NCBI GenBank assembly: GCA_963800255.1
Contig: CAWDAK010000010.1
Coordinates: 165,267 to 229,266, forward strand
Source: DATFVA01 sp963800255
GTDB taxonomy: Bacteria; Bacteroidota; Ignavibacteria; Ignavibacteriales; Ignavibacteriaceae
DNA length: 64,000 nt
Direction: 5' to 3'
The translations under genes were made by a program, and so were the position numbers. Within the stretch, counting starts at the first letter, position 1; each line of letters opens with the position of its first letter. Below the pieces are notes generated by a model. It ran no database searches. It had not been told where the DNA came from and saw nothing but the letters and a program-made list of their open reading frames with translations. Below, in pieces: positions 45,693 to 55,065 of the stretch.

Positions 45693-47448
45693 TTATTTAA
45701 CCAAAACTGATTTAATTGTTTTTCTAAAAGGCAAAGAAGTTTGTGTATAACTATTTGCCTCCATTGTAATAAAATAAACGCCTGATGGAACTCGGTTTCC
45801 GAAGTTGTCTGTTCCATCCCAGTCTATTTCATATTCACCGCTGATGCGGGTTTGGTTTAACAATTCTTTTATCTCTTCCCCGAGAGTATTATAAATTCTT
45901 ATATTGATTTCAGATTCAGACGAAATCGTAAATCTTATCCTGGTATCAGGGTTAAACGGATTTGGATAATTCTGCAGCAAATTAAATTCGGTTGGACGAA
46001 GATTATTTCCTTCTTTAATGCTGGCCAAATGGTCCCTTTTGAGAAAGACAGACCTTTTTCCTAGCGAACCCTCCCAACCTTTATATCAAGCAATACTCAG
46101 GAATAATTTCAACTTTACCATCACCGTCAATATCAGCAATATCAACTCTATCCAATGACTGATAAACGTAAACACTGTCAAGTTCCGGCATTATCTTTAC
46201 AAAATCCATATAATAATTTCCATTTCCATCATACTTAAACCCAAAAGCCAAATCGGCATTGGTCAGAAATAGGTCTTTTTTCCCATCTCCGTCAAGATCA
46301 GAGTAGCGCAGTTTTCCGTAGATCATCGAGAATAAACCCCTTATATCTATCTGGTAAACCTGCTCATAAACTCCGGGTGAGGAAGCTTCAAAAGCAAACA
46401 GCCTGGTGACACCTCCATATAGACTGCTGCCGAAATCCCCTCCTATCCATATTTCCGGTTTACCGTTTCCATCCATATCATCGGTCATAATGGTAAGGAA
46501 AGCATTATAAGTTTCAAGTTCTTTGGTGAATTCTATTCTGTACTGGGTACCCTGAACGTACTCATAGACATAGAATTTACCGCCGATACTTCCGGTTGCA
46601 AAATTCCCTTTGCCGTCCTGATCAAAATCTCCGGTTGATATGCCTGAGGTAAAAAATTCAGGCTGGGGCTTATTATAATAAATCATTTCATAATTGTTTA
46701 TCTGAGGATTATATTTTGCAATGTGGTTGCTGTATGCCCAGACACTATCCCCTTCACCTGCAGCCAGGTAGTAGACTATCTCCTGGTTCCCGTCGCCATC
46801 AATATCGTAGAAAGTAACATCATTGAACTGATAAACCGGGCCGAATGGATTATAAGTAAAATTGGAGTCTGTTATTAAATCATTTGGTGTGTTTTGTTTG
46901 TAAAATTTAAGACCGGTAAAACTAGCAAAGATTAAGTCTAAGAACCCATCACCAGTAATATCTCCGATATCATAAAAAGGTCCACCTGAATCAGGGAATG
47001 TATATATTTCAGTAAACAACGAATCAATAACCTGTTTGTAAATCCTTGGCTGATAGAAAAAGTAGCCGTGGTTATACTGAATTCCAAAGCCACAAATTTC
47101 ATTTTTGCCATCGTTATCAGAATCAACTACAATGTATTTTGACCCAAGAGGATTTACTGCCGGGATATATCCCCATTGGGTATAATAGCTGTCATATGAG
47201 AGAAAATTAACGGTGTCTAACTCAATAATAAGGTTTGCATCAACAGTATTTCTATTCTCGGGATAAAGGGATATATTTTTCTCCCATTGATGATGACTGG
47301 CCTTGTCGTAAATATTAACTACACTATCGTTGAAGACAGTGATCGAATAATATGGATTATTTAAGTAATTACTCAAAACATTTTTTTGTGCTATCGCTGG
47401 TAATGATATTATGGCTAAGAGTATTAATAAGTGCTTGTTCAAAAACAT
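45693..47448 (-). CDS. Exported FG-GAP beta-propeller protein with FlgD-like sorting domain, frame disrupted
   Basis: The main frame (47448 to 46081) has a signal peptide (MFLNKHLLILLAIISLPAIAQ) and FG-GAP/VCBS calcium-binding repeats (DSDNDGKNE, IDGDGNQE, DQDGKGN, MDGNGKPE, LDGDGKKD, IDGDGKVE). It stops after IIPEY. The sorting domain continues in another frame from about 46060 to 45693 (RSVFLKRDHLASIKEGNN, NYPNPFNPDTRIRF, WDGTDNFGNRVPSG, RKTIKSVLVK). The break lies in a 36-base patch that differs strongly from the otherwise near-identical copy at 47949-48824. The product is probably an integrin-like propeller at the cell surface. Leader R1 lies upstream. Confidence 0.8.
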
Positions 47449-47662
47449 AATTTCCTCTTTAATAAATTAAACCCGGGAAAGAGACTTTAAATTTTCTAAG
47501 CTATGTAAAACCGGTAGGGAAGAAATTAAAAATTGAGATTGAATAATTAACAATTGCCAGTGACGGCAACGGTATGCTGGCAAATAATAATTTATTAATC
47601 CGAAGAAGTTCATTTGCAAGGAATAACTGAAGGCACAGAAATTCCCAGCTCAACTTTGCACC

Positions 47663-47804
47663 CGCAGAGAGAGAGAGAGAGTTAAATATCGTGCCAGTCT
47701 GAATAAAAGGAATCATTTATTCCCCGTTCAAAATTTAATCAGGTTCCGCCTTTTACTGAAGTCCCGCAATTATTTAGATAAATATTAGTTAATCCAGGCA
47801 TCAA
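47663..47804 (-). promoter_or_regulatory. Shared leader/promoter element, copy R1
   Basis: Core of a repeated upstream element, with copies at 50594, 57041 and 62437. On the minus strand it reads, in order: conserved AT-rich block, GGAATAAATGATTCC inverted repeat, TGGCACGATATTTAAC (47681-47696), an (AG)8 tract, then a conserved untranslated leader. TGGCACG equals the -24 half of a sigma-54 promoter, but the -12 half is TTAA instead of TTGC, so the promoter class is uncertain. It precedes the FG-GAP gene at 47448. R1 and R2 share an extra flank (47575-47812). The gap 47449-47956 otherwise holds only the M48 tail remnant and a degraded terminator hairpin near 47920. Confidence 0.65.
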
Positions 47805-47814
47805 TGTCAAATCC

Positions 47815-47904
47815 CCGGGATTCGGGATGAACAAACCCGTAATCACCTATCCCAATTGCGGCCGCAAACATACCGTAGAATCCGCCGGCAGGATGAAGAT
47901 TTGA
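47815..47904 (+). pseudogene. Remnant of M48 protease gene (3' end only)
   Basis: Thirty codons, still in frame to the stop, match the C-terminal zinc-ribbon end of the M48 proteases at 51992 and 58084 (PGFGMNKPVIT...CGRKHTVESAGR). The first cysteine of the CPKC pair has become Tyr. Everything 5' of this, including the zinc-ribbon and LemA genes that normally precede it, is missing. Leader R1 abuts it directly. This shows a third cassette copy once existed here and was deleted. Confidence 0.9.
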
Positions 47905-47956
47905 AAAACATTTATATTAAGGGGTAAGCCATAAAGCTACCTCTCTAAATTAAAAA

Positions 47957-48824
47957 TTATTTAACCAAAACTGATTTAATTGTTTTTCTAAAAGGCAAAG
48001 AAGTTTGTGTATAACTATTTGCCTCCATTGTAATAAAATAAACGCCTGATGGAACTCGGTTTCCGAAGTTGTCTGTTCCATCCCAGTCTATTTCATATTC
48101 ACCGCTGATGCGGGTTTGGTTTAACAATTCTTTTATCTCTTCCCCGAGAGTATTATAAATTCTTATATTGATTTCATATTCAGACGAAATCGTAAATCTT
48201 ATCCTGGTATCAGGGTTAAACGGATTTGGATAATTCTGCAGCAAATTAAATTCGGTTGGACGAAGATTATTTCCTTCTTTAATGCTGGCCAAATGGTCCC
48301 TTTTGAGAAAGACAGACCTTAATTCCCAGGAATCCTCCCACCCTTTATATCAGATAAATACTCAGGAATAATTTCAACTTTACCATCACCGTCAATATCA
48401 GCAATATCAACTCTATCCAATGACTGATAAACGTAAACACTGTCAAGTTCCGGCATTCTCTTTACAAAATCCATATAATAATTTCCATTTCCATCATACT
48501 TAAACCCAAAAGCCAAATCGGCATTGGTCAGAAATAGGTCTTTTTTCCCATCTCCGTCAAGATCAGAGTAGCGCAGTTTTCCGTAGATCATCGAGAATAA
48601 ACCCCTTATATCTATCTGGTAAACCTGCTCATAAACTCCGGGTGAGGAAGCTTCAAAAGCAAACAGCCTGGTGACACCGCCATATAGACTGCTGCCGAAA
48701 TCCCCTCCTATCCATATTTCCGGTTTACCGTTTCCATCCATATCATCGGTCATAATGGTAAGGAAAGCATTATAAGTTTCAAGTTCTTTGGTGAATTCTA
48801 TCCTGTACTGGGTACCCTGAACGT
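47957..48824 (-). pseudogene. 5'-truncated FG-GAP protein copy
   Basis: This is a second copy (direct repeat 47949-48824 versus 45685-46559) of the last part of the FG-GAP gene at 45693-47448, almost identical except for a 36/37-base patch at the linker before the sorting domain. The 5' side ends abruptly at 48824 in ordinary intergenic sequence resembling the tail of the M48 cassette (TTTGAAGGCCATTTG). It has no signal peptide and no start. It is also frame-disrupted at the same linker (IKGGRIPGN then stop), with the sorting domain in another frame. Confidence 0.85.
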
Positions 48825-48845
48825 TTGAAGGCCATTTGAATAATT

Positions 48846-48871
48846 AGGGGTAAACCCTGCAGTTTACCCCT
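48846..48871. terminator. Bidirectional terminator hairpin
   Basis: AGGGGTAAAC and GTTTACCCCT form a 10-bp stem with a 6-base loop, 17 bases beyond the stop of the PQQ-like gene. Same design as at 43878, 53251 and 59346. Confidence 0.75.
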
Positions 48872-48887
48872 TCAAAAGATGGAATAA

Positions 48888-50414
48888 CTACTTCATCAAA
48901 GTCATTTTTTTATTCTGCACAAAATCATTAACTCTGAGAGAGTATATATATATACCCGAAGGAAGGTTGGCGCCATTAAACCTTACTGAATATTTCCCGG
49001 CTTCCTGAATTTCATTAACTATGTTTGCAATTTCTCTTCCAAGTGTATCAAAAACTTTAAGTGATACAAACCCTCTTGTTTGCAATGTATATTGAATGGT
49101 TGTGGTTGGATTAAAAGGATTGGGGTAATTCTGCTCGAGGCTATATTTTCGTATAGAAGTTGAATTTTTGTCTACAATTTCTACAGATCCCGTATCTTTT
49201 ATAGCAATAAGAGTTTTTTGCTGCTGGTTATTTAAAGAGGTTATATGTACCCCAAGGTATAAAGTTCCATCTTTGGCGATCGCACCTGTATTATCTACCT
49301 GGTTACCGTCAAGAGACAATTTCCATTTTAATTGACCATCACCTGAGATTGCGTAAAAATATGTGCCAAAAGTAGAACCGGCATATACTGTTCCCTCCTT
49401 ATCGCATATCAAAGGTTGCCAGTAATCATCGGGTTCAATCAGATCGAACCTATAAGCCCAGTTAAGGCTTCCGTTATAATCTAAAGAAATCAGATAATTT
49501 TCTACCCAGTCTTGAGTTATCCTATAACCTATTGAATAAATATTCCCATTTATATCGATAGTTGACATTGAATGGGACCCCATAATATAACCATCATAAA
49601 TCCACCTTATTTCTGCACTTGATGTAAGACAGACTAAATCATAACCACCATCAAAGTATAAATTGCCTACTGAATCTATTAATATTCCTTTATCTGATCC
49701 AACAAAACTAAACTCCCATTTGATGCTGCCATCCAATCTTAAGGCAAAAAGATTTGAATCTTTACCGAAGATATATACCGTGTTACCATCAGGCGATAAA
49801 GCAGGTGATCGGTTAAAAAATCCCCCCTCATAATTGACTTTCCAATTTATAGCCCCCCCGGAATTAATTGATACTAATTCTCCCCCTCCATTTGTAATAT
49901 ATATATTTCCCTGAAGATCTATATTTGGCATTGCCATTTCAACTATCGGCCAGCCGGTATCACATCTCCATTTTAGCGTTCCGTCTGGGTTCAGAGCATA
50001 TAAATGCTTATCAAGGGAGCCGAAATAAATAGTGTTGCTTGAATCTATAAGGATTCCCGATTGGGGAGGTCTGTTTAACCCCAGTTCATACCGCCATAGA
50101 GAATCTCCATCCGGGCTATAACAATAAAAGTAGTCAGATAATCCAAGCTTCAGAGGGTCTTGAAAGTAAGATCCAAAATAAAGGTTATTGTCAGCTCCGA
50201 TTATTGGTCCTGAAAATATCCCATCATTCATATTCCTCGTCCATACTATTGTAGGTGTCTGAGGTCCTTTATACGGAGATCTTCCCGTAAACTGGGGGTC
50301 GTGTTTTATCATTGGCCAGTCTGAATTTGCTAAAGTCGGCCAGGGGATGTCCGTCTGCTGCTGAGCAACAACAAACGTGGTCAATAAGAGGGCCAACAGT
50401 AATGTTCTACGCAT
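48888..50414 (-). CDS. Exported PQQ-like (quinoprotein) beta-propeller protein with T9SS sorting domain
   Basis: 508 residues. Signal peptide MRRTLLLALLLTTFVVAQ; residues about 35-415 carry repeated YALNPDGTLKW, SINSGGAINWKV, ALRLDGSIKWEF, SLDYNGSLNWAYR and AISGDGQLKWKL blades, the pattern of PQQ-like/outer-membrane-assembly-type propellers. No catalytic quinone-binding pair is evident, so a binding or scaffold role is likely. The sorting domain has NYPNPFNPTTTIQY, SGIYIYSL and KKMTLMK. It is preceded by leader R2 and stands next to the intact zinc-ribbon/LemA/M48 cassette, which is divergent from it. Confidence 0.87.
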   Translation of the reverse strand: MRRTLLLALLLTTFVVAQQQTDIPWPTLANSDWPMIKHDPQFTGRSPYKGPQTPTIVWTRNMNDGIFSGPIIGADNNLYFGSYFQDPLKLGLSDYFYCYSPDGDSLWRYELGLNRPPQSGILIDSSNTIYFGSLDKHLYALNPDGTLKWRCDTGWPIVEMAMPNIDLQGNIYITNGGGELVSINSGGAINWKVNYEGGFFNRSPALSPDGNTVYIFGKDSNLFALRLDGSIKWEFSFVGSDKGILIDSVGNLYFDGGYDLVCLTSSAEIRWIYDGYIMGSHSMSTIDINGNIYSIGYRITQDWVENYLISLDYNGSLNWAYRFDLIEPDDYWQPLICDKEGTVYAGSTFGTYFYAISGDGQLKWKLSLDGNQVDNTGAIAKDGTLYLGVHITSLNNQQQKTLIAIKDTGSVEIVDKNSTSIRKYSLEQNYPNPFNPTTTIQYTLQTRGFVSLKVFDTLGREIANIVNEIQEAGKYSVRFNGANLPSGIYIYSLRVNDFVQNKKMTLMK

Positions 50415-50593
50415 CTCGTCACCTTTTTAAATTAAAATTATTTAAGAGAAGGTCATATCAAAATAAGATACGACCCTCAAAAATGAACAATAATTGCAGA
50501 ATGTATGCTTGAAAATAATAGAGTATTAACCCGAAGAGGTTCATTTGCAAGGAATAACTGAAGGCACAGAAATTCCCAGCTCAACTTTGCACC

Positions 50594-50736
50594 CGCAGAG
50601 AGAGAGAGAGAGTTAAATATCGTGCCAGTCTGAATAAAAGGAATCATTTATTCCCCGTTCAAATTTTAATCTGGATTCCGCCTTTTACTGAAGTCCCGCA
50701 ATTATTTAGTTAAATATTAGTTAATCCGGGCATCAA
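50594..50736 (-). promoter_or_regulatory. Shared leader/promoter element, copy R2
   Basis: Same order of blocks as R1, with TGGCACGATATTTAAC on the minus strand at 50612-50627 and an (AG)8 tract at 50597-50612. It lies 180 bp upstream of the PQQ-like gene at 50414. Similarity to R1 runs from about 50507 to 50745. The opposite side faces the plus-strand cassette, so the element is in the shared divergent region. Confidence 0.65.
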
Positions 50737-50757
50737 TGTCAAATCGTTAAAATTTAA

Positions 50758-50919
50758 TGTCGCAACTCTGCGGCTAAGAATTAGCACTATATTAGCAATA
50801 TGCTGCTATTATCAAACCACTCTGTGGCTTTCATAAATAAGATTATCATGTCGATTTGTCAATTAACATTTCGCCACTCTGTGGCTTCAAAAATATAGTT
50901 GCGCCGCTATGCGGCGGCC
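50758..50919. repeat. Four hairpin repeats upstream of the cassette, copy 1
   Basis: Small palindromes at 50758-50776 (CGCA-ACTC-TGCG), 50816-50830 (CCAC-TCT-GTGG), 50861-50888 (AATTAACATTTC then GCCAC-TCT-GTGGC) and 50899-50919 (CGCCGC-TAT-GCGGCG). The third has the same ATTAAC lead as the arrays at 3207 and 33515, so these belong to one family. They lie between leader R2 and the zinc-ribbon gene and would be in the 5' region of the cassette transcript. Confidence 0.75.
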
Positions 50920-51012
50920 GTGAAGAATATTTTGCCGTGCAACCTGATAAAATAATTATGAATTCGAAATTCTTTTTTGCTAAGTTTGTTCTATATTAAA
51001 GGAGTGAGGTCA

Positions 51013-51408
51013 TTGGACTGTCCATTTTGCAATAACCAGCTGGTTATCCTCGAACTAAACCAGATAGAAATTGATTACTGTACAAGCTGTCATGGAATCT
51101 GGCTTGATAATGGCGAGCTGGAACTGCTGATGCAGGATTCTGAGGAAAAAACTCAGCTGATGGATTCCTTTTCTGTAAATAAGAATTCCGGTGAAAAAAT
51201 CCTTAAATGTCCTATCTGCCGGAAGAAAATGGAAAAGCTTAACTGCGGTAAAGGGAACAAAGTGCTGCTAGATAAATGTATAAAAGAACATGGAATCTGG
51301 TTCAATGAAGGAGAGCTTGAACAGGTTGTGGAAATGGGAGGACTTGATAAGCAGGATAAGATCATAAATCTGCTGAAAGAAATGTTTGCCCATAAATTAA
51401 ACAATTAA
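51013..51408 (+). CDS. Double TFIIB-type zinc-ribbon protein
   Basis: 131 residues from a TTG start at 51013, chosen because AAAGGAGTGAGG stands just before it and the domain begins at once (LDCPFCNNQL). Two zf-TFIIB repeats are visible: CPFC...YCTSCHGIWLDNGELELL and CPICRKKME...DKCIKEHGIWFNEGELEQV, each with paired cysteines and a GIW...GELE tail. In the second repeat the last pair has only one cysteine (DKC...H). A TTG 36 bases upstream at 50977 is an alternative. It is first in the cassette, 10 bases before lemA. Zinc binding is expected; the partner is unknown. Broad association with LemA and M48 genes suggests a membrane quality-control role. Confidence 0.85.
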   Translation: MDCPFCNNQLVILELNQIEIDYCTSCHGIWLDNGELELLMQDSEEKTQLMDSFSVNKNSGEKILKCPICRKKMEKLNCGKGNKVLLDKCIKEHGIWFNEGELEQVVEMGGLDKQDKIINLLKEMFAHKLNN

Positions 51409-51418
51409 TGAGGTTAAA

Positions 51419-51976
51419 ATGGTTGTAGGAATAATTGTATTAGTATTGATTGTAATCGGAGTTCTATACTTTATTGGAAATTACAATTCACTTATAGGAC
51501 TAAGGAACCAGGTTAAGAATGCCTGGGCACAGATTGACGTTCAGCTTAAACGGCGGCACGATTTGATCCCCAACCTGATTGAAACCGTAAAAGGTTATAT
51601 GAATCATGAGCGGGCAACGCTGGAAAATATAACTAATGCAAGGAGTCAGGCCGTAAGCGCTCAGGGTGTTTCAGAAAAAGCAAAAGCAGAAGCCCGGCTA
51701 ACTGAAGCAATGGGAAAGTTTAACCTGGTGGTTGAGAATTACCCTGACCTTAAAGCAAACCAGAACTTCCTTGCGCTGCAGGAAGAACTTACCTCAACAG
51801 AAAATAAGATTTCATTTTCGCGCCAGAGCTATAATGACCAGGTTTTGTTTTATAACAATAAGATCCAGATGTTCCCTTCAAATATTGTTGCCGGTATGTT
51901 TAATTTCAAAATGGAAGACTTCTTTGAAGTAGAAGATAAAGCTGAGAAAGAGGTTCCGAAGGTTAGCTTTTCATAA
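51419..51976 (+). CDS. lemA: LemA family membrane protein
   Basis: 185 residues. One N-terminal membrane helix (VGIIVLVLIVIGVLYFIG) and a long helical extracytoplasmic or periplasmic domain with the family signature LRNQVKNAWAQIDVQLKRRH, DLIPNLIETVKGYMNHE and FPSNIVAGMFNF. LemA proteins are usually found with membrane proteases or signalling proteins, with no enzymatic role proven. It is 15 bases before the M48 gene and 10 after the zinc-ribbon gene, so the three form one operon. Confidence 0.95.
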   Translation: MVVGIIVLVLIVIGVLYFIGNYNSLIGLRNQVKNAWAQIDVQLKRRHDLIPNLIETVKGYMNHERATLENITNARSQAVSAQGVSEKAKAEARLTEAMGKFNLVVENYPDLKANQNFLALQEELTSTENKISFSRQSYNDQVLFYNNKIQMFPSNIVAGMFNFKMEDFFEVEDKAEKEVPKVSFS

Positions 51977-51991
51977 GGTACTGTAAATAAG

Positions 51992-53233
51992 ATGTGGGAA
52001 TTAATAAAATCCAACCAGAGAAAATCAGTTTTTCTTTTTATAGGGATGGCTCTTACGCTCATGCTTCTTGGCTATCTGATCGGGAGTACGTTTTACCCGG
52101 ATGGCGGAGGGGTATTTGGTCTTTCAATTGCCATTATAATATGGACAGTCTTATCCATCATCAGCGTTACATCCGGAAGTTCATTAGTGCTGTCAATCAG
52201 CGGGGCAAAAGAGGTAACCCCTGCGGTCCACCAGCAGCTTTTTAATGTGGTAGAGGAGATGAAATTAGCTGCGGGACTGCCAGCAATGCCAAAAGTTTAT
52301 ATAATTGATAGTCCTGCACTTAATGCCTTTGCCACAGGGAAAGACCCTTCACACAGCGCCGTTGCCGTTACTGCAGGCTTATTATCAAAACTAAACCGGG
52401 ATGAACTTCAGGGAGTAATTGGCCACGAGATATCTCACATAATGAATCGCGATACCAAATTTATAACCTATGCAGCTGTTATGCTGGGAACAATTGTGAT
52501 AATTTCTGAAATATTTGTTAAAGGTATGTTTTATTCAGGCGCGGGCAGGAGATACGGATCGAGATCAAAGAATGCAGGGGGACAGGCACAGATTATCATT
52601 CTTGTCATTGCGGTGATCTTTGCAATTCTAGCCCCTATAATGGCAAGACTGCTTTATTTTGCTCTATCACGAAAACGTGAGTACCTTGCGGATGCATCTG
52701 CGGCAAGACTCACACGGTACCCTGAAGGACTTGCTTCAGCGCTCGAAAAGATTTCCGACTGCCGCGACGATCTTCCTTCAGCTAATAAAGTTACTGCCGC
52801 AATGTATATTGCAAATCCACTTAAGAAGAAAGGGATGAAGTTGTCAGATCTTACCAGCACGCATCCGCCCATTACAGAGAGGATAAGAATTCTGCGGGGG
52901 ATGATGTATGGAGCCGGGTATAATGACTATCAAAAATCTTTTTCTGCATTGAAGAGATCGTCAGCAGCAATTATCCCTCCTTCGGGATTAAGAGATGGCG
53001 CAGTTATCCCATTGAGGGCTGCCGGGGATCAGGCAGAACCTCAGACTGCTGTTGAAGAAAAGCGGAAGCTGGGGAATATAATGATGGCAATTAATGATTA
53101 TTCATCCATTACCTGTGAATGCGGATTGAAGATAAAGATGCCTCCGGGGTTCGGGATGAACAAACCCGTAATCACCTGTCCCAAATGCGGCCGCAAACAT
53201 TCGGTAGAATCCGCCGGCCGACTGAAGATTTGA
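51992..53233 (+). CDS. M48 membrane metalloprotease with C-terminal zinc ribbon (HtpX-like)
   Basis: 413 residues. Two N-terminal membrane helices, the zinc site HEISH (His145, Glu146, His149) and third ligand Glu230 in KREYLADASA, with two more membrane helices between (about 158-178 and 200-222). This is the HtpX layout with the active site facing the cytosol. Unlike HtpX it carries an extra 110 residues ending in a small zinc ribbon (CxC near 375-377 and CPKC near 396-399). It likely cleaves misfolded membrane proteins. Its cassette partners are the zinc-ribbon protein and LemA. A copy lies at 58084-59328. Confidence 0.93.
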   Translation: MWELIKSNQRKSVFLFIGMALTLMLLGYLIGSTFYPDGGGVFGLSIAIIIWTVLSIISVTSGSSLVLSISGAKEVTPAVHQQLFNVVEEMKLAAGLPAMPKVYIIDSPALNAFATGKDPSHSAVAVTAGLLSKLNRDELQGVIGHEISHIMNRDTKFITYAAVMLGTIVIISEIFVKGMFYSGAGRRYGSRSKNAGGQAQIIILVIAVIFAILAPIMARLLYFALSRKREYLADASAARLTRYPEGLASALEKISDCRDDLPSANKVTAAMYIANPLKKKGMKLSDLTSTHPPITERIRILRGMMYGAGYNDYQKSFSALKRSSAAIIPPSGLRDGAVIPLRAAGDQAEPQTAVEEKRKLGNIMMAINDYSSITCECGLKIKMPPGFGMNKPVITCPKCGRKHSVESAGRLKI

Positions 53234-53250
53234 AAGGTATTTGAATAATT

Positions 53251-53278
53251 AAGGGGTAAGCCCCAAAGCTTACCCCTT
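53251..53278. terminator. Bidirectional terminator hairpin
   Basis: AAGGGGTAAGC (53251-53261) pairs perfectly with GCTTACCCCTT (53268-53278). It lies between the M48 gene and the convergent exported-protein gene and is duplicated at 59346-59373. Confidence 0.85.
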
Positions 53279-53293
53279 CAAAAGATGGAATAA

Positions 53294-55027
53294 CTACTTC
53301 ATCAAAGTCATTTTGTTATTCTGTACAAAATCATTTACCCTGAGTGAGTATATATAAACACCTGAAGGAAGGCCGGCCGAATTAAATGTTACCGAATATT
53401 TCCCTGATTCCTGAGTTTCATTAACAAGACTCGCAACCTCTCTACCCAGCATATCATAAACTTTAAGTGAAACAAAACCTTTTTCTTTCAACTGGTAACT
53501 AATAAGGGTAGATGGGTTGAAAGGATTAGGGTAATTCTGAATCAACTTGTAGTCAATATCATCTGTAAATGAGTTACCCGAAACAGATTTATATGGATCA
53601 TTGCCCGGGACATTGCAACTGACAACATTAGAATAGGCAGACTCATAATCGGTAATATCTGAGGCCGTAATTTTATAATAAACCTCGTGACCGGCGGGAC
53701 CTCCTGGAGGGTTAATCGTAACAGTCGGATCATCATATAGGGTATTACTGGTTGAAGCTAAGTATTGAAATCCCAGTCCATTACTTAAATCTCTATAAAT
53801 CGTATATTCATAAATATCAGGTTCGGGATTCTTTGACCATTGCAGTCTCGGATGACCGGAGTTATTATTTAGGGTTAAGTTTTGAGGAGCAATCGGATTC
53901 TGATTATCCCATCTGTATCTGAGATTATTCCCATTGTTATTCCCGAACTCATCTTTCCAGATTACGTGAACTTCGTTCCCTGCTGAAGAAAGGTTAGTGA
54001 ACATCGGTTCATATTGTAGAAAATCCTGGTATTCGTAAATAATATCATCGGGATAACCATTTAGAGATTTTGAACGCCAAATAGCAAGAGGAGACTGCTC
54101 ACCTCCTTCACCGCCTGCAATCATTACATAATAGTATGCTGAATGACTGATATTATCGAATGTTGTAGTAGAATAAACTGTATGTGGTTCGGTCAAAGTT
54201 GGACTCCCGGTACCCAGAAGAGTATTATAATTTAGATCCCGCCAGACCCAATTGAAATGATAATTATAAGATCCGTTTTCATAATAGGAGAAATAAATAA
54301 TTATAGTTGACTCGGTTACCCGCAAGCCAGCCAGATTTGAAGAAACAAGATTTGGAACTGATACAGTATAACCCGGAAGTTTATCTCCCCAGGTATTCGA
54401 GGTGATTTCATATCTCCTATGATTGAATTCATTCGTACCGCTCTTTTGCCAGGTAAAGAATACGTAATCACTATTTGGACCGGTATATCTGGCAAATATT
54501 CTTGGATTTATTCCTGATTCATTGGTAGAGACTATAACAGGCGTACTCCAACTTGTTCCATTATAGCGGGTATAATAGATCACATTAGACACTTGATACG
54601 TAACGTGCAGATTGGTGTTTGAATACTCGGATTCGATTGATGTTGCGTTACTATTTGTGGGATTGGCTGTTAAATAATACCAATTCACACCGCCATTTGT
54701 ACTGTATTTAGTTCTGATGTAGCTTTCATTGTTTTTTCTATAAACTACATAAATCTTTGTGTCGTTTCCGGTAATGCTCGGTGAAATCACTGAAACATTG
54801 CTTTCCAGGTTTATGGAAGGTCCGGCAACTCCGTTTAGATTCATTCTATAATATTTGAGATAATTCCCATCTTGTACAATTATATGATTACCATCACGAT
54901 TCGTAAATATGTCAACCGTATTAGCAGATGAGACATTTATGTTGGTTTCTTTTACTGACGTCCAATTTGGAGATTGTGCGAATCCAATTGTAATAAAAGC
55001 GAAAAAGATTAATGTGAACCACTTCAT
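53294..55027 (-). CDS. Exported BNR-like propeller protein with FN3-like and T9SS sorting domains
   Basis: 577 residues. Signal peptide MKWFTLIFFAFITIGFAQ; a propeller-like region (residues 20-365) with repeats such as NVIYYTRYNGTSW and SYIRTKYSTNGGVNWYYL; a fibronectin-III-like domain (APQNLTLNNNSGHPRLQW); and a sorting domain (NYPNPFNPSTLISY, SGVYIYSL, NNKMTLMK). It is 38 bases downstream of the FG-GAP gene at 56829-55066, so the two are co-transcribed. It is the full-length relative of the internally deleted gene at 59389-60448. The function is probably carbohydrate or protein binding at the surface; no catalytic residues of true sialidases are evident. Confidence 0.87.
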   Translation of the reverse strand: MKWFTLIFFAFITIGFAQSPNWTSVKETNINVSSANTVDIFTNRDGNHIIVQDGNYLKYYRMNLNGVAGPSINLESNVSVISPSITGNDTKIYVVYRKNNESYIRTKYSTNGGVNWYYLTANPTNSNATSIESEYSNTNLHVTYQVSNVIYYTRYNGTSWSTPVIVSTNESGINPRIFARYTGPNSDYVFFTWQKSGTNEFNHRRYEITSNTWGDKLPGYTVSVPNLVSSNLAGLRVTESTIIIYFSYYENGSYNYHFNWVWRDLNYNTLLGTGSPTLTEPHTVYSTTTFDNISHSAYYYVMIAGGEGGEQSPLAIWRSKSLNGYPDDIIYEYQDFLQYEPMFTNLSSAGNEVHVIWKDEFGNNNGNNLRYRWDNQNPIAPQNLTLNNNSGHPRLQWSKNPEPDIYEYTIYRDLSNGLGFQYLASTSNTLYDDPTVTINPPGGPAGHEVYYKITASDITDYESAYSNVVSCNVPGNDPYKSVSGNSFTDDIDYKLIQNYPNPFNPSTLISYQLKEKGFVSLKVYDMLGREVASLVNETQESGKYSVTFNSAGLPSGVYIYSLRVNDFVQNNKMTLMK

Positions 55028-55065
55028 TTTTTGTATCCCTTCTTAAAATTTTCTATTAGGGCTGT

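Larger units (their letters stand above)
50739..53365. repeat. Large direct repeat, copy 1 (zinc-ribbon/LemA/M48 block)
   Basis: This block matches 57185-59460 at high identity. It covers the hairpin-rich upstream region, the three-gene cassette, the shared terminator, and the last 72 bases of the minus-strand exported-protein gene. Copy 2 lacks 353 bases of it (equivalent to 51407-51759). Identity stops inside the sorting-domain coding region of the minus-strand gene, suggesting that recombination used these conserved 3' ends. Confidence 0.9.

Noticed and set aside
47501..47716. Minus-strand frame in leader R1 similar to one at 56886-57092
   Set aside because: The likeness follows from DNA duplication of the leader; length and residues vary with the AG tract, and the promoter-like motif lies inside it.
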